Positions 16,916 to 24,685 of a DNA stretch of 64,000 nt are shown here, in pieces. The stretch comes from CAYLJJ01 sp964384025 (GTDB lineage Bacteria > Myxococcota_A > Bradymonadia > UBA7976 > UBA1532). The stretch's first letter is position 1. Each line of letters begins with the position of its first letter. The stretch is taken from positions 1 through 64,000 of the forward strand of contig CAYLJJ010000019.1 of assembly GCA_964384025.1 (NCBI GenBank). Direction: 5' to 3'. The translations under genes and the position numbers were made by a program. The notes below the pieces were generated by a model that saw nothing but the letters and a program-made list of their open reading frames with translations, did no database searches and had not been told where the DNA came from.

Positions 16916-17839
16916 GTGGATTTCTTCCAAAGGCGAATTCACTTCATCACCGGTAAGGGCGGCGTCGGTCGTACGACCCTCACCGCAGCCCTAAGCCTAG
17001 CCGCCGCTAAAGCGGGGCGCCGAGTCCTGGCCTGTGAAGTGAGCGATCCTGATGGAGGTCCCTCGGTACTGGGGCCCTATCTGGGGCTGGAGGATCTGGA
17101 TGAACAACCCAGATCACTGCCTCAGGTCTCAGAGGGCCCAGAGGTTTGTCGCCTCTGGGCTCCCCGAGGACATGAACTCTTCCTCCGCAGCATCCTACCC
17201 AAGACCCTGGTTCGAGCTGGACTGCGCTCTCGATCCCTACATAAGTTCCTCAACGCGGCGCCCTCCTTCTATGAGATGGGCATCATGTATCACCTGCTCT
17301 ATCTGGAGCAGCTCAAGCTGGAGTCGGGAGCGCCTCGCTGGGAACAGATCCTGATCGATATGCCCGCGACAGGGCATGCTTTGGCCTTCACCAGCCTTCC
17401 TGAGGTTCTGCTGCGCCTTATGCCCCGGGGGCCAGTGGCTCGAGCGATCAGAGCAGGGCAGCAGATCTTCAATGATCCAGAGCGCACCGTTGCCTGGGTG
17501 GTCACCCTACCTGAGCAGCTGCCCATCTCTGAAGCTCTGGAGTTGGCTGAGGGTTTGTCAGAGACAGGGATTGAGGTGGGGGGGTTTCTGCTTAATCGCT
17601 TTACAGAGTGGCCCTTCAGCCAAGATGAATTGGTGGAAATGCAGGCTTGGTTCCAGGGACGACCCGTTCACGGCGCAGAGGTGGTAGAGCAGATCCAGGA
17701 AGCGCGACGAGAGCGCGCCCGCCTAGAACGAGAAAGCCCACGCCCTGTTCTCCCCCTGCCTCAACAAGAGGAAGAGCCTATCCCCGAGCTGATGGAGCTC
17801 TTCCTGCGCCAGTGGAGGCTCTGTGGACAACTGGATTGA
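16916..17839 (+). CDS. ArsA/Get3-like ATPase, P-loop Lys replaced by Arg (first of a pair)
   Basis: 307 residues, ArsA/TRC40 (anion-transporting ATPase) superfamily. The deviant Walker A reads GKGGVGRTT at residues 13-21: the signature lysine K14 of this superfamily is kept, but the universal P-loop lysine is R19. A second motif, DMPATGHALAF, corresponds to the switch II DTAPTGHTLR. The start is GTG 16916 with no strong ribosome site. It overlaps the next ATPase gene by 17 bp, so the two are translationally coupled. Paired ArsA-like genes are usual in Myxococcota, and their substrate is not known. With its missing lysine this subunit may need its partner for hydrolysis. No ArsB or arsenic gene is nearby, so arsenite export is unlikely. 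Confidence 0.85.
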   Translation: MDFFQRRIHFITGKGGVGRTTLTAALSLAAAKAGRRVLACEVSDPDGGPSVLGPYLGLEDLDEQPRSLPQVSEGPEVCRLWAPRGHELFLRSILPKTLVRAGLRSRSLHKFLNAAPSFYEMGIMYHLLYLEQLKLESGAPRWEQILIDMPATGHALAFTSLPEVLLRLMPRGPVARAIRAGQQIFNDPERTVAWVVTLPEQLPISEALELAEGLSETGIEVGGFLLNRFTEWPFSQDELVEMQAWFQGRPVHGAEVVEQIQEARRERARLERESPRPVLPLPQQEEEPIPELMELFLRQWRLCGQLD

Positions 17840-18902
17840 GAAGCGAGTCCTGGTCTGCTGTGGAGCAGGCGGGGTGGGTAAGACCACGCTCTCAGCGGCC
17901 CTCTCGATCCTCGCTGCCCGAAGAGGGCGTCGGGTTCTGGTAGTAACCATCGATCCCAGCCGTCGCTTAGCAGAAACCCTGGGGGTCGCTCGCAACCCCA
18001 AGGAGCCTGTTCCTCTCACCCCTGCGCACCTGAAGCAGGCTGGAATCACAGGTACACTGCATGTCTGGATGTTGGATCCTCAGCTGATCTCCGATCAGGC
18101 TGTTTACAGTTTTATGGGAGCACAGGCTGAGCATCTCCTCTCCAACCCGATCTACCAAAATGTCACCGCGATGGTGGCGGGGATGCAAGAGTACACAGCG
18201 ATGGAGGCCCTCTACCGCTTCGTCCAGGAGGATCGCTATGATCTCATTATCCTGGACACTCCCCCCTCTCGAGATGCGTTGCGCTTTCTGGAGGCGCCGA
18301 GTCGCTTGGGCGCTTTCTTGGATCGTCGTGTCTTTAACCTCTTCCTTCACAATGAGGAGGCGGGCTTCATCCGGCGTATGGCGACGCGGCTCATCGAGCG
18401 GGTCTTTGATCTGGGCTTTGGGCAAGAGAGCCGCCTTGATTTACAGGAGTTCTTTCAGCTCTCCGGTGGGATCTTTCAACGCCTCAACCACAACCAAGCT
18501 GAGATGAAGCGCTTCTTTCAGCAGCCAGAAGTAGGCTTTCTTCTGGTTACTTCTCCTCGTCAAGAGGCCCTTGAGGAGGCGTTCTATTTTGAGCGCAAGA
18601 CCCGTGATGAGCTGGGACTGCATCTGTTGGGATACCTCCTCAATCGCTCTTTAGCAGCCACCAGCCAACGGAGCGAGCTGAGACCAGAGCTTTTACGAGG
18701 GCTCCCAGAGGGGCTTCAGGGAGCACTTTTGCGCCTTCAGCCGCTCGCCGCCATCGAAGCTCAACGAGCCCAAGAGCATGCGGCCCTGGCGCAGACCCTG
18801 GCCCAAAGAGCGGGTCAAGTTCGTGTCCTACCCTCTCTGCCCAGAGGAGCTGCAGAGATGGAGGCTCTGCTTGCCCTAGCTGATGAGCTGGAGCGTCCTT
18901 AA
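17823..18902 (+). CDS. ArsA/Get3-like ATPase, signature Lys replaced by Ala (second of a pair)
   Basis: 359 residues, same superfamily as the preceding gene. Walker A reads GAGGVGKTT (residues 14-22): the P-loop lysine K20 is present, but the signature lysine expected at position 15 is Ala. Switch regions are TIDPSRRLAETLG and LDTPPSRDALRFLEAPSRL. A long helical middle (VAGMQEYTAMEALYRF, FFQLSGGIFQRLN) matches the ArsA-like family seen in Myxococcota and Bdellovibrio. The start is GTG 17823 inside the upstream gene's end. The two paralogues show reciprocal loss of the two lysines, suggesting an obligate heterodimer. They may act in membrane or tail-anchored protein handling, by analogy with Get3, but that is inference only. 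Confidence 0.87.
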   Translation: MDNWIEKRVLVCCGAGGVGKTTLSAALSILAARRGRRVLVVTIDPSRRLAETLGVARNPKEPVPLTPAHLKQAGITGTLHVWMLDPQLISDQAVYSFMGAQAEHLLSNPIYQNVTAMVAGMQEYTAMEALYRFVQEDRYDLIILDTPPSRDALRFLEAPSRLGAFLDRRVFNLFLHNEEAGFIRRMATRLIERVFDLGFGQESRLDLQEFFQLSGGIFQRLNHNQAEMKRFFQQPEVGFLLVTSPRQEALEEAFYFERKTRDELGLHLLGYLLNRSLAATSQRSELRPELLRGLPEGLQGALLRLQPLAAIEAQRAQEHAALAQTLAQRAGQVRVLPSLPRGAAEMEALLALADELERP

Positions 18903-18930
18903 CCCTGAGTCCTCCTAGAGAGTTGTAGAT

Positions 18931-19545
18931 ATGCGATCACTCAGCCTCTTCCTTCTCCTCCTGGCTTGCACCGAGACTGCGCCCAAAGTAGCTGAGGGCG
19001 ATAAGCTTCTGCCCAAGATCTCCAAGGAGAGCGCCAAGCTGCTTAAGCCGATGAAAACTCAGTCCCAGCTTCTCAAGGAGAGTAGCAAACGGAAAGCTTC
19101 AAAGCGCCTGAAGCTTCAACACACAGCCACCAAGCCAAGCGCTGCCTCCAAGTTCAAATCAGCGCTCAAGTGGGATGGCCCTGTCGCCTGGATGAGCTGG
19201 GAGGAGATGTTGAAAATCTCCAAAGAGGAGCGTAAACCTGTGGCCCTGATGCTCTATACTGACTGGTGCCCCCACTGTAAACGGCTGGCGCCTCTCTTTC
19301 AGGAGCCTGAGATCGCTGCTCTCAGCAAGGAGCTGACGATGGTTCTCCAATCAAGTTCGTCCAGACCCACTTGGATGAAGGATTATCAGAGATATGGGAA
19401 CTATGTCCCTCGCCTGCTCTTCCTAGATAAAGATCTCAAAGTTCGTGAAGATCTCAACAGTGGAAACACCAAACATCCCTATTTCTATACGCCGCATGGA
19501 AAGGGAAAGCTCATCGAGAGCTTGAAGAAAGCGGCAGAAAAATAA
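18931..19545 (+). CDS. Thioredoxin-like lipoprotein (TXNDC12/AGR-like)
   Basis: 204 residues. The signal sequence is MRSLSLFLLLLAC with a lipobox (LLAC, Cys13). A Lys/Ser-rich linker of about 65 residues follows, then a thioredoxin fold with WCPHC at 112-116 and cis-Pro segment NYVPRLLFLD. The end, with NTKHPYFYTPHGKGKLIESLKKA, resembles the C-terminal half of the eukaryotic ER proteins TXNDC12/AGR (IPRILFLD ... YKYFY). It is predicted to be a periplasm-facing thiol oxidoreductase anchored in a membrane, perhaps serving the very Cys-rich secreted proteins of this organism. The lipoprotein cysteine is separate from the catalytic pair. It follows the ArsA pair by 28 bp, so it may be in the same transcript. 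Confidence 0.8.
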   Translation: MRSLSLFLLLLACTETAPKVAEGDKLLPKISKESAKLLKPMKTQSQLLKESSKRKASKRLKLQHTATKPSAASKFKSALKWDGPVAWMSWEEMLKISKEERKPVALMLYTDWCPHCKRLAPLFQEPEIAALSKELTMVLQSSSSRPTWMKDYQRYGNYVPRLLFLDKDLKVREDLNSGNTKHPYFYTPHGKGKLIESLKKAAEK

Positions 19546-19553
19546 GAAAAGAT

Positions 19554-20153
19554 ATGATCTCCCACGATGGTCGGACCGTCTACTTTTGTATCGATATAGA
19601 GGCCAGCGGTCCCGTGCCGGGGTTGTATAATATGGTCTCTATCGGCTGCGCTGTAGTTCGTTTTAATGGCATCGAATATGAGCGAGGTGACACGTTCTAC
19701 TACGAAATTAAGCCAGATTTCCCCGGTTTTGACGCTGAAGCGATGCGTATACATGGCCTGAGAAGAGCCTATCTGGAGGAGGAGGGACGCACCTCAAGAG
19801 AGGTGATGCAGGCGATCTCTAGCTTTGTTCACGCCCAGCTTGGGCGTAGTGAGAAGGCTCTTTTCGTAGGGCATAATGCCCCCTTTGATTGGATGTTTGT
19901 GGCCTATTACCTGGGCTGGTTGGGGCTCTCCAACCCCTTTGGGTACAACGCCCTAGATACCAAGGCTCTGATGATGGGTCGTCATAAACTCTCCTGGTGG
20001 CGTAGCTCTAAGTCGGAGATGCTTCAGCTCTACCCTCACCTGGAGGAGCCAGAGCCGGAGATGGTACACAATGCGCTGGCTGATGCTGAGTTCCAGGCAG
20101 ATATTTTGATCGCGCTCCTTGAAGGTCCTGAGGCCCATCTTCAGATCCCATGA
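19554..20153 (+). CDS. DEDDh 3'-5' exonuclease (RNase T / DNA pol III epsilon type)
   Basis: 199 residues, an exonuclease fold with all acidic motifs: D14-I-E16 in CIDIEASG, D112 in NAPFDWMF, and H172-x4-D177 in VHNALADAEFQA (the DEDDh class). The domain alone fills the protein. It degrades 3' ends of RNA or DNA, and the sequence does not say which. The exact family is oligoribonuclease- or RNase T-like, but it lacks typical Orn features. The start is ATG 19554, 8 bp after the thioredoxin-like gene, and it overlaps the CHAT gene by 4 bp (CATGAG). The location between secreted proteins suggests only co-transcription. Confidence 0.87.
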   Translation: MISHDGRTVYFCIDIEASGPVPGLYNMVSIGCAVVRFNGIEYERGDTFYYEIKPDFPGFDAEAMRIHGLRRAYLEEEGRTSREVMQAISSFVHAQLGRSEKALFVGHNAPFDWMFVAYYLGWLGLSNPFGYNALDTKALMMGRHKLSWWRSSKSEMLQLYPHLEEPEPEMVHNALADAEFQADILIALLEGPEAHLQIP

Positions 20154-22810
20154 GCCTTCACAGCAGCCTCTCCAGGCTGTGGGCTCTCTCCCTCCTGGCT
20201 TGTAATCCCAGCACTCCTCCTCCTGAAGCTGCTCCGAAGCTGCCGCTTTGGAACGCTCGAGCTTTAAGGCTGCCTGAAGGCCGCTTCTGTTTTGACAGCC
20301 AAAAAGCCCCCATCCTGGCGTTGCCTGTAGGCTCGGGTTGGCGCCTGGAGTTTGGAGGGGAGCCCCTAGAGTTTGAGATTGAACAGCGTGAAGAGGGGCG
20401 CCTGCTCAAAGCTCACGGGGCAGATCTCTCCTCTGGTGAAGCAGCTCTCTGTCTCCTAAACAGGGCTGGATGGCGCTTCTGTTGGCCTGCGCGTTGGGGG
20501 CCTCCACCTGATCAACTTCCAGTCCTCCAGGGCGCCGTCAAGTTACGCAAAGAGGGGAAGTTAAAGGCCGCTGTGAGGGCTCTAGAGTTGATCCTAGCCG
20601 GGCTGAAAGGCTGGGAGCGGCTCTGGGCCTTAGTAGAGCTGGGCCGTATTCATTACCGAAGCAGCCAGGCTCCTGAAGCGATCAGAGCGTGGAGCACGGC
20701 GGCTGAGCTGGCTGAATCTTTAGGATATCCAGGAGAGGCTGCTAATCGAATGCGGGCGATCGTTCACCTTCACTACTGGCGCCGAGACTTTCAGGCCGCT
20801 GAACGCTGGTTAAAGCGGGCGGAGCGGCTGGAGAGCGCCCCTCTTCAACCTGTGGCTGAGCTGCGCAGCCAATATTTGAGGGGCCTGTTGGCGGCGCAGT
20901 TGGGCGCTTTTAGAGAGGCTGAAGCGGCTCTGCGCCGGGTGGTCGAGCGAGGTGAAGCCCTCGCGCTCCCCGAGGCGGGCTACGCAGGGATGATGCTGGG
21001 TTGGCTGCTCCAGACCCTGGGCCGTCATGGGGAGGCGATGAGCCTCTATAAGCAGCTTGCCCCTCGCTATGAACTCAACAAGGTCTCCAAGCGCGACCGC
21101 GCCACCTTCCTCAGCAACCGAGGCTGGATTCGCTTACTGGGCAGTGATCGAGGTCTGCTGCCCCTCGCCCCTGTTCAAACCCGTGGGGATTTTGAGGCCG
21201 CACGGCAGCTTTTTCAGGGCTTGGGAGATCTGGGGCGAGCTGCCAACGCCTCGATTAATTTAGCTTGGTTGGCTCAACGCCGAGGAGCATCCGCTGAGGC
21301 TCAGCGCCTCCTCGAAGAGGTTAAACAGGTGCCAGAGCTGGGCATCGGTCGCTTCTTTGCTCAGCTCTTAGAAGCAGATCTGTTAGCTGCTCAAGGAGCA
21401 CATAAGCAAACTCAGGCTCTCTGCGCCGCGCTGGAGCGAGAGGCTGAAGGTGAGTGGCCTGGCAGCGAGATCCCCTGGCGCGCGGCCTTCTGTCAAGGGA
21501 GAGCTTTAGAGGCGCAGGGTCAAGGGCAAGCAGCCCTTAAGGCTTTTCAGGGGGGCTTGAAACACCTGGAACGTATGGCGCGCTTCACTGGAGTTCGTGA
21601 AGATCGCGCCCCCTTCTTCAGAGATCGTCAAAAGCTGAGCAACTCCACCCTGCGTCTCCTTCTACGACAGGGGGAGTTAAGTCTGGCGTTTCAAGTCGCC
21701 GATCGTGCTCAGGCTCAAGTCCTCCAAGCCCTAGAGGGGCGGCTGCGTGTAGAACGCCTGAGCGCTGAGCAGCGAGAGGTTTGGGAGCAACTCATCAGCC
21801 AGCATCAGCGCTTAGAGTCACAGCTTAAAGAGCAGAGGGCGAGAGGGAAGATGCTCTGGCGAGAGGAGGAGAAGAGGGCTTGGCAGCAGGAGAAGCAGCA
21901 GCTACGGAGTCAACGAGATCAAGCTTTTGATGTCGCTTGGGAGTGGCTGGAGCGAGCCAGCCCCGGAGCAGCACTCTCCAACTCAGAGCCCCTTCAACTT
22001 AAGCTGGGGGCGAGGAAGGCGCTGATCCTCTTTCTTCAGTTGGGGGAGTTGACAGAGGCGCTTTGGCTCAGAGAGGGAGAACTGCGACATCTCAAACAGC
22101 CCTTTCAACAGCTCACTCAGCTCAGCGCAGATCTTAAACAGCTCTACGTCATCCCAGGGAGCGTGAAGGGGGTCTATCAAGCGCTCCAGCCGCTCATGGG
22201 TCAGCTCTCTCTCAGCTTTCTCCCCTCTTTGGGCCTCCTCAGGGTCGGGGAGCGCAGCCCTGAAGGAGCGCCCTTGGTCCTGGCTGATCCTGAGCGCAAC
22301 CTACCTGGAGCGCGTCGAGAGGGAGAGCGGGTGGCGGAGCTGCTCAAGGCGAGGCTCTGGCTTGGAGCACAGATCCGTGCGGAGCCTCTCTGGAGCACGC
22401 TGTCTGGAAGCAGCCTTCTTCACTTCGCGGGACATGGAGATCTCCGCGCAGCAGATCCCTGGGCGGCTCATCTACGCCTCGCAGGAGGAGAACGTCTCGA
22501 CATGGAGAGCCTCCTCCTGCGTCGCCCCCGCCTGGGGCTTGTGGTCTTGAGTGGCTGTGCTACAGGACGACGTTTAAGCTTAGCAGGACATCAGACCTTG
22601 GGTCTGCCCGAAGCCTTTCTCTTGGCAGGAGCTTTTGGGGTCTTGGCTGCTCGGCGTGATCTGGAAGATGGTGAGGCTGAGCGCTTTATGTGGCGCTTCT
22701 ATCAGGCGGGAGGAGCGACACAACCTGCTGAAGCTCTACGAGAGGCGACCGCGCGCTCTCAGAGGCTTCAAGATCCTGTCTGGAGCGCTTTTCAGCTCTG
22801 GGGTGGCTGA
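20150..22810 (+). CDS. TPR-CHAT lipoprotein (caspase-like clan CD protease)
   Basis: 886 residues. The N-terminal signal peptide ends in LSLLAC, a lipobox, so the protein should be a lipoprotein. Residues of about 130-520 are helical TPR-like repeats (A.R.W..AAELAESLGYP, NRGWIRLLGS, NASINLAWLAQRRG). A coiled-coil region lies at about 545-610. The C-terminal CHAT protease domain has the catalytic His in LLHFAGHGDL (about 758-763) and the catalytic Cys in VVLSGCATG (about 802), followed by GLPEAFLLAGA and W.AFQLWGG. CHAT proteases with TPRs are known from caspase-like, gasdermin-cleaving and CRISPR-associated (Craspase) systems, but those act in the cytoplasm. A membrane-anchored exported version is unusual. 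The start is the ATG overlapping the exonuclease stop. Confidence 0.9.
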   Translation: MSLHSSLSRLWALSLLACNPSTPPPEAAPKLPLWNARALRLPEGRFCFDSQKAPILALPVGSGWRLEFGGEPLEFEIEQREEGRLLKAHGADLSSGEAALCLLNRAGWRFCWPARWGPPPDQLPVLQGAVKLRKEGKLKAAVRALELILAGLKGWERLWALVELGRIHYRSSQAPEAIRAWSTAAELAESLGYPGEAANRMRAIVHLHYWRRDFQAAERWLKRAERLESAPLQPVAELRSQYLRGLLAAQLGAFREAEAALRRVVERGEALALPEAGYAGMMLGWLLQTLGRHGEAMSLYKQLAPRYELNKVSKRDRATFLSNRGWIRLLGSDRGLLPLAPVQTRGDFEAARQLFQGLGDLGRAANASINLAWLAQRRGASAEAQRLLEEVKQVPELGIGRFFAQLLEADLLAAQGAHKQTQALCAALEREAEGEWPGSEIPWRAAFCQGRALEAQGQGQAALKAFQGGLKHLERMARFTGVREDRAPFFRDRQKLSNSTLRLLLRQGELSLAFQVADRAQAQVLQALEGRLRVERLSAEQREVWEQLISQHQRLESQLKEQRARGKMLWREEEKRAWQQEKQQLRSQRDQAFDVAWEWLERASPGAALSNSEPLQLKLGARKALILFLQLGELTEALWLREGELRHLKQPFQQLTQLSADLKQLYVIPGSVKGVYQALQPLMGQLSLSFLPSLGLLRVGERSPEGAPLVLADPERNLPGARREGERVAELLKARLWLGAQIRAEPLWSTLSGSSLLHFAGHGDLRAADPWAAHLRLAGGERLDMESLLLRRPRLGLVVLSGCATGRRLSLAGHQTLGLPEAFLLAGAFGVLAARRDLEDGEAERFMWRFYQAGGATQPAEALREATARSQRLQDPVWSAFQLWGG

Positions 22811-22862
22811 GTTGAGAGAGCGTGGCTCCATACTTAAGCTGTGATTTGGAGATCAAAGTGTC

Positions 22863-24005
22863 GTGAAGAAGCTATCGAAACGCTTGCCGCTCCTCCTGCT
22901 CTGGGCCTGCGCGAGCCCTGCTTCGCTTTTTCGAGACGCCAGCCAGAGCCAAGCATCCCCCCTGGTCAGATCCATCCTCAAGATCAACACCTACCCCACC
23001 TTTATACCTGGATGGGTTCAACTCAAACCCCTGGGATCTAGATGGGGATGGAGTAGAGCCCCCCATCGATTGTGATGATAACAACCCTGAGGTCTATCCA
23101 GGAGCCCTGGAGATCTGTGATGGTTTGGACGACGACTGTGATGGGAGGCGAGATGAAGCTCTCGATCTAGATGGAGACGAGTTCTCCCATTGTGAGGAGT
23201 TTGACGACAGTTGCTCCGAGGTCAACCCTGAGATGGTGGAGATCTGCGACGGCCTAGACAACAACTGTAACGGTGAAGTGGATGAAAACCTGACCTAGAT
23301 GGAGATGGAGTCTCAGGCTGTGGTGGAGGCCAGATAGATTGCGACGATGAGGATCGAGAGATCTTCCCTGGAGCTTTGGAGATCTGCGATGAACGAGATA
23401 ATGATTGTGATGGGCAGATCGATGAGGGAGGGGGCTGTGAAGGGGCAAGCTGTATCGGCTGCGCGGATGCTCAGCGAGACGCTCTTGAGAGCCTAGAGCG
23501 TTGGCCCATCGTCGCTGCCTGCGAGGGGCGCTTTTTGGTGATGAGCTTGCGAGCGCCTCGCAGAGGGAGAGCTTGTGGAGACGATCTGGTTGAAGAGTGT
23601 GCGGTTCCAGAGGACCTCTGTGCTCAAGGTTGGCGCATCTGTATGCATGATGGTTATGCGCTGGATCTGCGCTTCCGTCTACAGGCTCTGGAGTGTAACA
23701 GCCTCTCCAAGCCTTTTGTCGCCGCCAGCAACCACTGCTCCAACAAGCCTGATGATAGCCCTCGCTCCAATGGGTGCGATCAAGCAGAGCCCTATGGCTG
23801 TGGGGCTACGGGCTGGCATACCGCTCCCATTGTCTGTGGTCCTCATGAGAGCAGCCATTGCGCTCACGGAGTTTGGCCAAGAGAGACACATATCTTTGGT
23901 CCGTACACCAGTTGCACGGAAAACACCGGTTGTGGACGGATCGGCTCAGAGACAGAGTTTGGAGGCCAAGGTCAGCTCGCTGGCGTCCTCTGCTGCCGAG
24001 ACTAA
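22863..24005 (+). pseudogene. MopE-like Asp-rich metal-binding repeat lipoprotein, interrupted by two frameshifts
   Basis: Starts at GTG 22863 in frame 3 with a lipoprotein signal (KKLSKRLPLLLLWAC). From at least 23035 the coding sense is in frame 1: DLDGDGVEPPIDCDDNNPEVYPGALEICDGLDDDCDG, repeats of the putative metal-binding (MopE, PF11617) type. That frame stops at TAG 23296-23298 directly after VDENLT, while frame 3 continues from about 23292 with DLDGDGVSGCGG and further repeats, then a Cys-rich C-terminal domain ending GVLCCRD at 24005. A single missing G in CTGACC would explain the second break. The net shift is zero, so the gene is either a recent pseudogene with compensating indels or carries sequencing errors. 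Otherwise it would be a surface calcium-binding lipoprotein. Confidence 0.7.
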
Positions 24006-24095
24006 AAGAGACCCTCCAAGGGCAGTCTTGAGAAATTTATGCCTCAACGTTGAAGCGCTTGGAATCTCAAGTCGCAGGATCAATTTCAGAAGAGG

Positions 24096-24124
24096 TTGAC
24101 AGGCGTTTTCCGATGGGCTGTAAA
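24096..24124 (+). promoter_or_regulatory. Candidate promoter of the type VI secretion cluster
   Basis: TTGACA (24096-24101) is a perfect -35, followed by a 17-bp spacer and TGTAAA (24119-24124) as a weaker -10. It lies about 50 bp before the tssJ GTG and after the stop of the MopE-like gene. The rest of the 24006-24176 gap shows nothing further. Confidence 0.45.
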
Positions 24125-24176
24125 TAATACCGTTCTTTGAATTCTGCTCCGCTCGAAGCCCGGGATTGGGGGTTGG

Positions 24177-24620
24177 GTGCCTTTCATTTTAAGGTATAGC
24201 TTACTGCTCCTTCTTCTAAGCTTTGGCTGTGGAGGTCCCCCAAAACTCAGAGTCGTCCTGGAGGCTGAACGAGATGCCAATCAAGATGCTCCCATCGCGG
24301 TCTCAGTTCTCGTTATTTACAGCAAGGAACTGCTGAAAGAACTCAGCCGACTTTCAGCTTCGGAGTGGTTCAAACAATCAACTCAGAGACTCCGTGATAA
24401 TCCTGACATGGTTGATTTTGATCTCCTCAGCTGGGAACTCATGCCTGGACAGAAGGTAAAAGAGGTTGAAATTGAGCTTAAATCTGAAGATGCCAAAGGT
24501 TTGGCCTTCGCCGATTATTATACAGAGGGAAAACATCGGGTCCGTTTCAATCCCAAAAAACGAATATTGGTTCTCTTGGGTAATGATGACTTTAGAGTCC
24601 TTAATTTAGAAGAAGAGTAG
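24177..24620 (+). CDS. tssJ: Type VI secretion lipoprotein TssJ
   Basis: 147 residues. The signal peptide ends in a lipobox-like FGC. The mature domain begins LRVVLEAERDANQDAPIAVS, which corresponds to the TssJ pattern in which N/D residues precede a strand ending in VLVIYSKELL (family VRVYQLK). It then shows SASEWF, DFDLL and MPGQKVKEVEIEL. TssJ is the outer-membrane lipoprotein of the T6SS membrane complex and contacts TssM in the periplasm. The start is GTG 24177. It is first of the T6SS cluster and A+T-richer than the chromosome around it. Identification rests on pattern plus strong context. Confidence 0.8.
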   Translation: MPFILRYSLLLLLLSFGCGGPPKLRVVLEAERDANQDAPIAVSVLVIYSKELLKELSRLSASEWFKQSTQRLRDNPDMVDFDLLSWELMPGQKVKEVEIELKSEDAKGLAFADYYTEGKHRVRFNPKKRILVLLGNDDFRVLNLEEE

Positions 24621-24685
24621 AAAGAAAAAAAAATGCATATCTGGATTTTTCTTCTCACAAACTTTTTTCGATTCTGGGGGGGATC

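Noticed and set aside
16916..18902. Arsenite-export ATPase (ars operon)
   Set aside because: No arsB, arsC, arsD or arsR nearby, the conserved ArsA cysteines are not evident, and the paired arrangement is typical of Myxococcota genes unrelated to arsenic.
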